DNA of 34,389 bases from Deltaproteobacteria bacterium (GTDB taxonomy: Bacteria > Desulfobacterota > Binatia > UBA9968 > JAJDTQ01). The translations under genes were made by a program, and so were the position numbers. This document shows positions 7,600 through 15,184 of the stretch, piece by piece. Position 1 is the first letter of the stretch. Each line of letters opens with the position of its first letter. Under the pieces are notes generated by a model. That model was not told the origin of the DNA and ran no database searches. It saw only the letters and a list, made by a program, of their open reading frames with translations. Location: positions 1 to 34,389 of the forward strand of contig JAPPNE010000138.1 in assembly GCA_028818775.1 (NCBI GenBank), in the 5' to 3' direction.

Positions 7600-8112
7600 A
7601 TGGGACGCAAGGTTTCAAAGGCAATCTTGGAGCAGCACGAACTGGAGGAATGCCAAGTCGCCTACTGGGATACGCTGAGTGATGACCAGCAGGAGATCTA
7701 CTTCAGTCAGGCCCACTACGAGAGCCGCAACGCTGTGTACTACGAGAACATGTACGTGAAGCTCGGACAGCGCGGGCACAACGGGCGCGGTTCGGTGCTG
7801 GCGGATGCCGTCGAGAAAGCTTACCAGGACAGCCCCGAGTACAAAGCGAAGGTCGCCAAGATTAACGCTGAGCGCAAGGCTGCCTATGACAACGAAAGGC
7901 TTACCTGCATCAAGTGCGGGAAGGAGCATCCGCGACAGAAGGGCGTTCAGTTCGGCGGCGCCGAGTCAATGTGCCTTCCGTGCGCCATCGCGCACAGTAA
8001 GCCGGGTACTCTGATGGGCGACATGTACCGGGAAGAATGGGAGCGGGTGCGGGGAGTATCGGAGAACCCGCCAGCGCCGGGGTCAGATCGTCCGATCCGA
8101 CGTGGCGAGTGA
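7600..8112 (+). CDS. Hypothetical protein with a C-terminal zinc ribbon
   Basis: A 170-residue protein that I do not recognise. The N-terminal two thirds is polar and mostly helical, with many Glu, Gln, Tyr and His residues (for example LSDDQQEIYFSQAHYES). Then come two CxxC pairs, CIKCG and CLPC, about 25 residues apart (roughly 105-135), a probable four-cysteine zinc ribbon. Start taken at the ATG at 7600, which has AAGAGG 5 nt upstream. The frame stays open to 7462 and the extra stretch HLREAVRELMRG looks protein-like, so the true start may be at 7573 or earlier. It lies 91 nt before the SBD/HNH genes, same strand, and might belong to the same defence unit; that is only positional inference. 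Confidence 0.55.
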   Translation: MGRKVSKAILEQHELEECQVAYWDTLSDDQQEIYFSQAHYESRNAVYYENMYVKLGQRGHNGRGSVLADAVEKAYQDSPEYKAKVAKINAERKAAYDNERLTCIKCGKEHPRQKGVQFGGAESMCLPCAIAHSKPGTLMGDMYREEWERVRGVSENPPAPGSDRPIRRGE

Positions 8113-8203
8113 AGCTGGTCCCGGACGTCTCCCGCCCTGGACCGGCTGGCGAGCTTGCATACAAGTTGCATAGCATTCCGTAGAATCTGTCGACTTCTTG
8201 ACC

Positions 8204-8680
8204 ATGAATCGCAACGAGTTTCTCCGAAAAATCGACCAAATCAACGTTTGGAAGAGCGGCGAAAAACGTGCGCCTCATAAACCTCTGCTGCTCCTGCTGG
8301 GACTCGGGCGCGTTCTCAACGGCGAGGACCGGCTCGCGTCCTACGGGAATGACATAGAGCCCGAACTCGGACAGCTTCTGCAACGGTTCGGCCCACCTCG
8401 CAAAGCACTGCACCCCGAGTTCCCCTTCAGCCGCCTGAGTGCGGACGGCCTGTGGGACATCCCCGGGAGCGATCTTTTGACGGTCACTTCAAGCGGGGAT
8501 TTTTCCGTCCAGGAGTTGCGGAGCCGCAACGTTGAGGGCGGATTCCCTGAATCGGCCTACCTCATGCTCCGTAATGCACCCGAACTGGTCCGGGAAGCCA
8601 CTCAGAAGCTCTTGGACGGTCATTTCCCCGAGTCCCTGCACGACGACATCCGGGAAGCCGTTGGCATCCCTCGGACTTAA
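8204..8680 (+). CDS. Sulfur-binding-domain (SBD) half of a phosphorothioate-dependent type IV restriction enzyme
   Basis: A 158-residue protein resembling the phosphorothioate-DNA-binding SBD domain of ScoMcrA-type restriction enzymes. The hallmark GEKRAPHKPLLLLLGLGR (about 19-36) is present, followed by LLQRFGPPR and the aromatic FPFSRLSADGLWDIP. In the family this domain is joined to a C-terminal HNH nuclease. Here the frame ends in TAA at 8678-8680 and the HNH half resumes in the same frame one codon later, at ATG 8684. The ATG at 8204 has no clear Shine-Dalgarno site; a TTG two codons earlier is possible. No dnd genes for phosphorothioation are in the window, consistent with a stand-alone defence against modified foreign DNA. 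Binding role comes from family knowledge. Confidence 0.8.
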   Translation: MNRNEFLRKIDQINVWKSGEKRAPHKPLLLLLGLGRVLNGEDRLASYGNDIEPELGQLLQRFGPPRKALHPEFPFSRLSADGLWDIPGSDLLTVTSSGDFSVQELRSRNVEGGFPESAYLMLRNAPELVREATQKLLDGHFPESLHDDIREAVGIPRT

Positions 8681-8683
8681 GAA

Positions 8684-9106
8684 ATGCACGATTCCCCCGC
8701 CCAGCCACGCGACCCCGCCTTCCGACGCGAAGTCCTGCGCGAGTACGAGCACCGTTGTGCAGTCTGCAACTTCGACGTGCAGCTCGGGGATGTCCGGATT
8801 GGTGTCGAAGCTGCCCACATTAAGTGGCATGCGTACGGCGGCCCCGACGAAGTACCGAATGGGTTGGCCTTGTGCTGGCTCCACCACAAGGCTTTCGACC
8901 GCGGAGCACTCGGTCTCGCGGCCGTCGGCAAAGGCTTCAAGGTCCTCGTTTCCAGTGAGGTCAGTGGCGTCACGCCTCCGCGTCACTGGTTCTTGGACTT
9001 CCACGACCAAGAGTTACGACCGCCTCGCAACCGCCACCTCGACCCCAAACGCGAGTTCGTAAGCTGGCACCAACGCGAGGTCTTTCGCAAACCAGCGCTT
9101 CCATGA
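8684..9106 (+). CDS. HNH endonuclease half of the split SBD-HNH restriction enzyme
   Basis: A 140-residue HNH nuclease. It opens with the FRREVLREYEHRCAVCNFD zinc-knuckle region, then VEAAHIKWHAYGG, then NGLALCWLHHKAFDRGAL, giving the CxxC, AAHI(K), N and H-x(n)-H elements of a beta-beta-alpha metal site (about residues 24-75). A C-terminal segment ending FVSWHQREVFRKPA matches the tail seen in SBD-HNH restriction enzymes. It is in frame with the SBD ORF, separated by TAA plus one codon, with 3 nt between stop and ATG. Only a weak AAGAA precedes the ATG, so translation may depend on re-initiation. It may be a natural two-subunit version, a stop-codon mutant of a ~300-residue enzyme, or a sequencing error. 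Confidence 0.82.
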   Translation: MHDSPAQPRDPAFRREVLREYEHRCAVCNFDVQLGDVRIGVEAAHIKWHAYGGPDEVPNGLALCWLHHKAFDRGALGLAAVGKGFKVLVSSEVSGVTPPRHWFLDFHDQELRPPRNRHLDPKREFVSWHQREVFRKPALP

Positions 9107-9175
9107 CGGTTGCCTTCGCAAGTTTTCTGGATTGGGAATGCTCACCGCAACGGAAACCGAAAGCTGTTCCGCGAC

Positions 9176-9445
9176 TCAAGCGTCTTCCTGCCCCCCATGC
9201 AAAAGATAATCCGCCGCGACGCATTCTAATGTCGTATCCAGATCCGCCGGTGTCCCTGCAGTCGACCGAGCGAAGTTGCCGATGGCGTCGTGCAGGGCCT
9301 CCTTGTCCCGTTCGGCCAGCCACACTTCGATGGCTTGCCTGACCAGCACCGCCCTGGACTGTCCTGAGCGCTCCGGTTCGGCCTTGAGGCGCGGATCGAT
9401 GTCCGTTGGGAGAAGAACGTGCTGAGAGTGGCGGAGTGCAGCCAT
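9176..9445 (-). CDS. CopG-like ribbon-helix-helix protein, orphan antitoxin type
   Basis: An 89-residue protein whose first ~50 residues look like a ribbon-helix-helix DNA-binding domain: HVLLPTDIDPRLKAEPERSG then SRAVLVRQAIEVWLAERD, with the usual strand-helix-turn-helix pattern. The remainder resembles antitoxin tails that wrap a toxin. No toxin gene (PIN, MazF or RelE type) follows: downstream on this strand lies the antisense of the HNH gene, and no convincing ORF is there. It is thus an orphan repressor/antitoxin. The ATG at 9445 has no Shine-Dalgarno; an AT-rich tract directly before it may be a promoter for a near-leaderless message. Confidence 0.7.
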   Translation of the reverse strand: MAALRHSQHVLLPTDIDPRLKAEPERSGQSRAVLVRQAIEVWLAERDKEALHDAIGNFARSTAGTPADLDTTLECVAADYLLHGGQEDA

Positions 9446-9612
9446 GACAATAAACTATGCCATTGGTCTATCGCCGGAACAATGCCCTCGGGCACCGGCT
9501 GCCTTCCGTCTCCAGCGTTCGCGCCGACGCTAATCGCCAGAGAGGCCCGGCAAGGTTGCCAAGGCCGCCCAAGGACGCTAACAACTTACTGATTCCCCCA
9601 GGAGGACCGCCC

Positions 9613-10803
9613 GTGATCATCGACTGCGATACCCACATAATGCCCGAGGACGCCTTTGACTATGTGCCCGAGGAGTTCCGCGACAAGGCGCCCTTCCCCG
9701 TGTACAGCGAAGAGGGCCTGCTCATCGACATGGAGTTCCCCGGCGGGCCGCCCGAGGTCCACGGCGTCACGCCGCTGGGCGCGCCGGGCTCCGGCGCCAA
9801 GATGAAGGGGCTCGTGGACCTGCAGGTGCGGCTCGACGAGATGCCCGTGCTCGGCGTGGACCAACAGTTCGTGTTGCCGCAGTTCTCCGGCTGGTGGACC
9901 TACATGATCGAGCCGGAGCTGGCCTCGGCCATTGCCCGCTCCTACAACCTCTCCAACCTGCGCATGATGGAGCGCCACGACTGCCTCGTGGGCGTGGCCA
10001 TCGTGCAACTCCAGGACGTGCCCGCCGCCATCCGCGAGATGGAGTGGGCGCAGAAGGAGGGGTTTTGCGCGGTGGTGCTGGACAAGGTCTTCCCGGTGCA
10101 GGACCACCCCTACGGCGAGAGCCTCGGCAGCCACAAGGAGCTGTGGCCGTTCTTCGCGCGGGCCGAGGAAATGGAGATGCCCATCTTCCTGCACAACATC
10201 CAGCACGGCCACCGCATCAGCAACCTGCCCAACTTCCAGAAGGACGGCCTCTACCTCTTCGCGCCCCAGGAGGGGCAGGTGAGCCTGGTGTCGCTGGTGA
10301 CCAGCGGCTTGCTGGACGATTTCCCCGGCCTCCAGTTCATCTTCACCGAGGCGGGCACCGGTTTCATCCGGCCCCTGGTGGAAAGGCTCGACGCGGCCTT
10401 CGCCGGCCCACCCGTCGACTACGATGGGGATGCCGATGCCGACGTCATGCGCGGGGTGAAGGCCAAGTTGCGCCGCCACCGGGCGTTCTACGGCCCCGAG
10501 GTGTTCCTGGAGAAGAACAAGCAGCCGGCCAGCCACTACTTCCGCAACAACTTCTACTTCACCATCGAGACCGAGGAAGCCGCGTTGCCCGACGCCATCG
10601 ACTTCCTGGGAGCCGAGCGCTTCCTCTTCGCCACCGACTACCCACACGACGACCCCGGCGGCAGCATGAAGTTCCGCGACGTCCAGCTCCTGGCCGTCAA
10701 CAAGAACATCTCGGAAGAGACCAAAGAACTCATCCGCCACGGCAACGCGGAGCGGTTGTTCAAGCTGGACAGGGGGGCGAAGCGAGCGACTATTGATCGG
10801 TAG
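9613..10803 (+). CDS. Amidohydrolase_2 family metal-dependent hydrolase
   Basis: A 396-residue TIM-barrel amidohydrolase of the ACMSD-like amidohydrolase_2 family. The N-terminal metal motif is DCDTHIMPE (D6, H8). A barrel histidine region reads FLHNIQHGHR, FIFTEAGTGF matches the second-half motif, and the C-terminal metal aspartate lies in LFATDYPHDDP. The end SEETKELIRHGNAERLFKL is typical of these enzymes. The start is GTG at 9613 with AGGAGG at 9600-9605; an upstream frame extension to 9457 lacks a ribosome binding site. Substrates in this family include carboxylated aromatics and heterocycles. High GC, unlike the methyltransferase/endonuclease pair just downstream. A hairpin with 8-bp arms follows at 10827-10851. 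Confidence 0.9.
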   Translation: MIIDCDTHIMPEDAFDYVPEEFRDKAPFPVYSEEGLLIDMEFPGGPPEVHGVTPLGAPGSGAKMKGLVDLQVRLDEMPVLGVDQQFVLPQFSGWWTYMIEPELASAIARSYNLSNLRMMERHDCLVGVAIVQLQDVPAAIREMEWAQKEGFCAVVLDKVFPVQDHPYGESLGSHKELWPFFARAEEMEMPIFLHNIQHGHRISNLPNFQKDGLYLFAPQEGQVSLVSLVTSGLLDDFPGLQFIFTEAGTGFIRPLVERLDAAFAGPPVDYDGDADADVMRGVKAKLRRHRAFYGPEVFLEKNKQPASHYFRNNFYFTIETEEAALPDAIDFLGAERFLFATDYPHDDPGGSMKFRDVQLLAVNKNISEETKELIRHGNAERLFKLDRGAKRATIDR

Positions 10804-10826
10804 GGGAGGCAACACAAGGCGCACGA

Positions 10827-10851
10827 CCACGTTGGCTTCGCCACAACGTGG
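10827..10851 (+). terminator. Hairpin downstream of the amidohydrolase gene
   Basis: CCACGTTG and CAACGTGG form perfect 8-bp arms around a 9-nt loop, 23 nt after the amidohydrolase stop. There is no T-run after it, so it is a weak intrinsic terminator candidate at best. It also lies near the left edge of the lower-GC restriction-modification segment. Confidence 0.3.
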
Positions 10852-10958
10852 CGCTGACTTGTCAGCCCCCACACAAAGGACTAATCTAACGATACGTGAA
10901 AACATCGACGGACCGATGTTTCATTAGGACCACGCAACAATTTGCGCAAGCCGATAAC

Positions 10959-12263
10959 ATGACCGGGCCACAGTATCCCCTTTTCCCTAAACCGGTATCA
11001 CCTACCGAAATTCCGTCTGCACGCTTGCCGACAAACACGACCACCAGCCGTCATCCTGTACACCGTTGGTTCAACTTCATTGCCGGCTTCTCACCAGAGT
11101 TTGTACACGCCGCCCTCCGCACGCAATCTCGACCACTGGGACCAGACACAAGGTTACTTGATCCTTTCTCTGGTTGCGGAACCGCACCGTTAGCAGCACG
11201 CCTCCTCGGTTTGTCCGCCGTCGGCTACGACCCTCATCCGTTTTTCGCGACCATAAGCGAAGCGAAGGCGAATAGCCCCACGTATTGGGCAGATCTGCCG
11301 TCCATTCACGCTGCCCTTAGTGAGGGGATCTCCCAACCGTCTCCAAACCACCTTACCATTCCCAGCCCGGTCTCTACTTTCCTTCACAAACTGTTCCGAA
11401 CCGAGGACCTTATTGCACTATTGTCCGCGCGTCAGCGGCTAGTCGAGAGTAGTCTTGGTACACACCCCCTTGCCGTCCTCATGTTATCCCGTATTCTGGA
11501 TCACAGCTGCACCGCAGCTACCGACGGGATCTACAAGGCACCTACCTCGCACAAAAGGGCTTTGTCCCCAATCGACGCTCTTCGGAGAGTATCCGCCACT
11601 CTGTCTGACGACACGCACGAGGCCCGACTAACCGGCGGACCAGTACGAATTTACGACAAGTCATCTTCCAAGATGGACGAGCTCGACGATCAATCGGTCG
11701 ATCTCGTCGTGACATCCCCGCCCTATTTGAACAATTTTGACTTTGCCGAAATGACTCGTATGTACATTTACTTCTGGGGACTTGCCTCCTCTTGGCGCGA
11801 AATCACCGAGCGCATAAGACGTCGGCTGATCGTCAACACTACCACCGCGTTGACAGGGCAAAAAGACCGTCAAGAAGCATATAGAGATACCCTTCCCCGC
11901 CACGTTCGTCATCATGCGGATATTTGTGTCCGCGCTCTGGCTGACCAACGCAAAGTCAAGGCTGGTCGAAAAGAGTACTATCTACTCGTATATCCCTACC
12001 TGAGTCAGATGCAAGACGTCTTAAAAGAGACCCTGCGTGTCATGAAACCCGGTGGCGTTTTTCATATGATGATCGCCGATGCAGCTCTTTACGGTGTGCA
12101 CCTCCCGACTCCTCATTGGCTTGCTGACATCATGACGGCCTGCGGATTTGCCAACGTGCAGTGCGAAATGATAAGGGCGCGAGGACATCGATGGATTCTA
12201 ACGAAACGGGATGGTTCAGCGAAGGGATTAGGTGAGTATTACATTTCCGCGAGGGCGGAGTAG
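10959..12263 (+). CDS. DNA methyltransferase of a type II restriction-modification pair
   Basis: A 434-residue amino-methyltransferase (N6-adenine or N4-cytosine). The AdoMet-binding motif I is DPFSGCGT (68-75), preceded by a motif X-like segment HPVHRWFNFIAGFSPEFV. The catalytic motif IV is TSPPYLNNFDF (252-262). About 175 residues between I and IV would contain the target recognition region, so the order is X-I-(TRD)-IV although the TSPPY form is common in N4C enzymes. A late MKPGGVFHMMIAD stretch is a core strand. The start is uncertain: ATG at 10959 is preferred, and a GTG at 10896 would add 21 residues; neither has a clear Shine-Dalgarno. The stop overlaps the endonuclease start by 1 nt. 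Codon use is clearly less GC-rich than the flanks, suggesting horizontal transfer. Confidence 0.88.
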   Translation: MTGPQYPLFPKPVSPTEIPSARLPTNTTTSRHPVHRWFNFIAGFSPEFVHAALRTQSRPLGPDTRLLDPFSGCGTAPLAARLLGLSAVGYDPHPFFATISEAKANSPTYWADLPSIHAALSEGISQPSPNHLTIPSPVSTFLHKLFRTEDLIALLSARQRLVESSLGTHPLAVLMLSRILDHSCTAATDGIYKAPTSHKRALSPIDALRRVSATLSDDTHEARLTGGPVRIYDKSSSKMDELDDQSVDLVVTSPPYLNNFDFAEMTRMYIYFWGLASSWREITERIRRRLIVNTTTALTGQKDRQEAYRDTLPRHVRHHADICVRALADQRKVKAGRKEYYLLVYPYLSQMQDVLKETLRVMKPGGVFHMMIADAALYGVHLPTPHWLADIMTACGFANVQCEMIRARGHRWILTKRDGSAKGLGEYYISARAE

Positions 12264-13267
12264 TGGCAACTCTCTATCAGCTCGCAGATGCCGAAATGCG
12301 AGCGTGTATCGCTGACTACTTGGCCCTTGCTGCGGACACCAACGGGTTCACGGCTATCTCAGAGGAAGCCATTCGTACCCCTCGCAAGGCCGTAATACTA
12401 CTCGCAGGGCTAAATTCGCCTATAGATGACACTACTCCCGATACGGTCATTCAAGAATACCAAAGACGCAAGGCCATCCAAATAGACATCGAAGCCGGAA
12501 TCACTGCCGGAGTCTACAGCAATATCCGCGACGCCGGCGTCGCGTACCTTGACGAGGTCAAGGTAGCAACCAACGGTTTCCGGAGCTGGTCGCCTGAATT
12601 CATCAGAGCCAATCCTCACACCCTACCCTTGCTTCAACATCTATCTGGGATCTTTAGCAAGTCAGCATTGAGGAGGCAGGTTGGAAGTGTATCAGACACC
12701 AACATCTCGCGTCCTGCTGCGGTCCGTTTGGCCGCTTTGCTGAAGGAAAGAGTCATCCCTGGACAGGTTCGAGAAGGAGAAATTCTTCAGCGTCTGGAAT
12801 CGACGCTGGAAGGAATCGTCCGCGATCTTGTAGGGCGTGTGATGCTTGAATCTATTGTCGAAAGCGCCCTTGGTGGGGCAAATGTTCCTTACAAACGCGA
12901 AACTGAATATTCACAACTCGCTGGAGTGATATATGATCACCGGGCTGACTTTATTGTTCCAGATGAAATCACGCCACGAGCATTTATTGAAGTCAGAAAA
13001 TCCTCGCCTCGCCACGCCTCCCTTTACGCGAAGGACAAGATGTTTTCGGCTATCAACTGGAAGGGCCGCCATCAAGACATTTTAGCCGTACTCGTCGTTG
13101 ACGGTGACTGGACAACGGAAACACTCAAGGTGATGGCTAAAGTGTTTGACTATGTAGTTCCTCTCCGTCACGTCAACGATTTGGCCGTCACGATTGGCGA
13201 GTATCTCGAGGGAAACACCACTAAACTCAAGTGGCTTATTGACTTTCGCGTTACTCCCATACGGTAG
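12263..13267 (+). CDS. Probable type II restriction endonuclease, partner of the upstream methyltransferase
   Basis: A 334-residue protein, starting at a GTG that overlaps the methyltransferase stop by 1 nt, with GAGG 8 nt upstream. I do not recognise the exact family with certainty. The best nuclease candidate is RADFIV (Asp229) followed by FIEVRKSSPRHASLYAKDK (241-259), which fits a PD-(D/E)xK core except that the lysine position after Glu243 is Arg245, with Lys246 next to it. The helical N-terminal half may hold dimer or recognition elements. Position and coupling make it the endonuclease that protects with, and is controlled by, the methyltransferase; specificity cannot be read. Same lower GC as its partner. 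Confidence 0.7.
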   Translation: MATLYQLADAEMRACIADYLALAADTNGFTAISEEAIRTPRKAVILLAGLNSPIDDTTPDTVIQEYQRRKAIQIDIEAGITAGVYSNIRDAGVAYLDEVKVATNGFRSWSPEFIRANPHTLPLLQHLSGIFSKSALRRQVGSVSDTNISRPAAVRLAALLKERVIPGQVREGEILQRLESTLEGIVRDLVGRVMLESIVESALGGANVPYKRETEYSQLAGVIYDHRADFIVPDEITPRAFIEVRKSSPRHASLYAKDKMFSAINWKGRHQDILAVLVVDGDWTTETLKVMAKVFDYVVPLRHVNDLAVTIGEYLEGNTTKLKWLIDFRVTPIR

Positions 13268-13294
13268 CACGAAAAGCCACCGTTAGTTGGTTAG

Positions 13295-13417
13295 GTGGAC
13301 ACTAGCCACAAGGTCCCGGACATTCACCTCTATGCCGTCAAGAAGAGCCTCTCCGAAGAGACCAAGGAATTCATCCGCCACCGCAACGCCGAGCAACTGT
13401 TCAAGCTGGCCGCCTGA
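13295..13417 (+). pseudogene. C-terminal fragment of a second amidohydrolase_2 gene
   Basis: From about 13304 the frame reads SHKVPDIHLYAVKKSLSEE then TKEFIRHRNAEQLFKLAA and stops at 13415-13417. This aligns with the last ~35 residues of the intact amidohydrolase at 9613-10803 (FRDVQLLAVNKNISEE then TKELIRHGNAERLFKL), but it is clearly diverged and so not a simple recent duplication. Everything upstream of this tail is missing and replaced by the restriction-modification genes. A GTG at 13295 begins the open frame but a functional peptide is unlikely. Confidence 0.75.
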
Positions 13418-13438
13418 GGGCGAGCCCGCTGAAAAGCA

Positions 13439-13458
13439 GGGGCCTCCGAAGAGGCCCC
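13439..13458 (-). terminator. cUUCGg hairpin terminator between convergent genes
   Basis: On the minus strand GGGGCCTC-TTCG-GAGGCCCC forms eight perfect pairs closed by a UUCG tetraloop, followed by TGCTTTT. It sits 47 nt after the hydantoinase B stop and would end that transcript. Read from the plus strand it also follows the amidohydrolase fragment, but without a T-run. Confidence 0.6.
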
Positions 13459-13504
13459 GCACCCTGCGGTCGAAACCGCAAGGGGTATCGACATCAATTT
13501 ACCC

Positions 13505-15184
13505 TCAACCCTCCGCGTCGCCAAGCCCGTACACCTCCCCCGCCTGCTCCCGCGACACGTACCCATCCTCCACATCCTGCCGCACCAGCTCGGCGGGGCG
13601 TTCCCTGGGGTCGCCGTAGCCGCCGCCGCCGCTGCGGTAGATGGCTAGCCTGGCGCCGGCGCGTAGCGGGCGGCTTTCCAGGATGTCGGCGTCGGAGGGG
13701 TCCTCGCCGGGGTTCTGGATGGTGGTCCGGGAGGTGGGCGGGCGGCCGCCGCCGTTGAGGCCCCAGGAGGCCTCACGGTGGTTGGCGGAGCGGATGGTGA
13801 GCATGCAGTCGGTGAGGAACTCGTACTCGCGGATGAAGCCCGTGCCGCCGCGCCAGCGTCCGGCGCCGGCGGAGTCCTGCCAGAGCTCGTAGCGGCGCAC
13901 GGCGACGGGGTACTCGGTCTCCAGGATCTCCACCGGCGTGCCGGGGGCGAAGTGGTTGACCGGCATCACGATGGCCGCGCCGTCGTGGTCGCTGGTGCCT
14001 CCCAGCGAGGTGATCATGATCTCGTACTGTACGGTGGGACGGCCCGCCGAGCGGCTCTGCTTGTAGCCCACGGCGATGGCGCCGGTGCCGAGGCCGGAGG
14101 GGGCCACCGCACGGTTCGGGTTGAACTTGCCGATGGCGGCGAGGACGCAGTTGTAGACCAAGTGCGAGGTCGGGAAGTAGTGGTTGACGGTGGCCGGGAA
14201 CTGCGGGCTGATGATGAGTCCCGGCGGTATGTTGAAGTCCACGGCCTCGAACGCGCCCGCGTTCATCGGGATGCTCGGGTCCGAGGCCGCGAGCACCGCC
14301 TGCGTCGAGACCGCCCGGGCCGTGACCCGCGTGGTGTTCATGGGTCCGGGGGCCTGAGGGTCGGTACCGGAGAAATCGAGGGTCAACCGGTCCCCGGCCT
14401 TGATGGCGCGCACGTGGATGCGCACCGGCTTCGACCGGTCCACGCCGTCGTGGTCGAGGAACCCCTCGGCCTCGAACTCCCCGTCCGGCCAGGAGGCGAT
14501 TTCGGCCCGCACCCGCGCGGTCGTGCGCGTCATCAGCTCGTCGATGGTGCCCAGCAGGGTTTCCGCGCCATACTCCTCCAGCAGTTCCTGGAACCGGATC
14601 GCCCCTAGTCTCGTGGCGCCGGCCTGTCCGCGCAGGTCGCCGAGCACCACGTCCGGGATGCGGCTGTTGTTGCGCAGGATCGCCTCCACCTCGGGCAGGA
14701 CGCCCTCGGCGGTGGTGAAACGCACCGGCGGCAGCAGGATGCCGTCGTGGAAGATCTCGCGCGCGCCCGCGCCGCTCGAGCCCGGCACCAGCCCGCCGAC
14801 GTCCGCCTTGTGGGCCACGCTCACCCCGAACGCGACCACCTTGCCTTCGTGAAAGGCGGGCGTCACCACCACCATGTCGGGGACATGGCTGTTGCCCGCC
14901 TTGTAGGGATCGTTGGAAACGAACGAGTCCCCCTCCCGCATCTTCTCCGCCGGGTAGCGCTCCAAGACGCCGGTCACCGCCTGCGTGTACAGCAGGGAAT
15001 GGTACTGCAGGCCGCCGCCCACCATGATCACGCGTCCGGTGCCGTCGGTCAGCCCGGCGGTGCCGTCCTGCGATTCCCGCAGGATCGGCGAGTAGCCGCT
15101 GTGGAACAGCGCGTGCGCCATGGACGCGGTGATCTCCCGCAGCCGGCTCATCACGACTTCGCTGGTGATCGGGTCAAGAGCCAT
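13505..15184 (-). CDS. hyuB: Hydantoinase B/oxoprolinase family protein
   Basis: A 559-residue HyuB-type subunit. Such proteins pair with HyuA to hydrolyse or carboxylate cyclic amides, ketones or related compounds (N-methylhydantoinase, 5-oxoprolinase, acetone or acetophenone carboxylase families) in an ATP-dependent way. The family opening DPITSEVVMSRLREI then SMAHALFHSGYSPILRESQD is clear. Later elements include FVSNDPYKAGNSHVPDM, GGLVPGSSGAG, and the C-terminal GAGRWRGGTGFIREYEF and GGGGYGDPRERP. The ATG at 15184 lies inside the end of hyuA (11-nt overlap), with a G-rich ribosome binding site GGGGGG just upstream, so the two are translationally coupled. The exact substrate is not deducible. 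Confidence 0.93.
   Translation of the reverse strand: MALDPITSEVVMSRLREITASMAHALFHSGYSPILRESQDGTAGLTDGTGRVIMVGGGLQYHSLLYTQAVTGVLERYPAEKMREGDSFVSNDPYKAGNSHVPDMVVVTPAFHEGKVVAFGVSVAHKADVGGLVPGSSGAGAREIFHDGILLPPVRFTTAEGVLPEVEAILRNNSRIPDVVLGDLRGQAGATRLGAIRFQELLEEYGAETLLGTIDELMTRTTARVRAEIASWPDGEFEAEGFLDHDGVDRSKPVRIHVRAIKAGDRLTLDFSGTDPQAPGPMNTTRVTARAVSTQAVLAASDPSIPMNAGAFEAVDFNIPPGLIISPQFPATVNHYFPTSHLVYNCVLAAIGKFNPNRAVAPSGLGTGAIAVGYKQSRSAGRPTVQYEIMITSLGGTSDHDGAAIVMPVNHFAPGTPVEILETEYPVAVRRYELWQDSAGAGRWRGGTGFIREYEFLTDCMLTIRSANHREASWGLNGGGRPPTSRTTIQNPGEDPSDADILESRPLRAGARLAIYRSGGGGYGDPRERPAELVRQDVEDGYVSREQAGEVYGLGDAEG

Noticed and set aside
8678..8680. Stop between SBD and HNH halves as a selenocysteine or pyrrolysine codon
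   Set aside because: The codon is TAA, which is not recoded as Sec or Pyl, and it lies in an interdomain linker without a redox motif.
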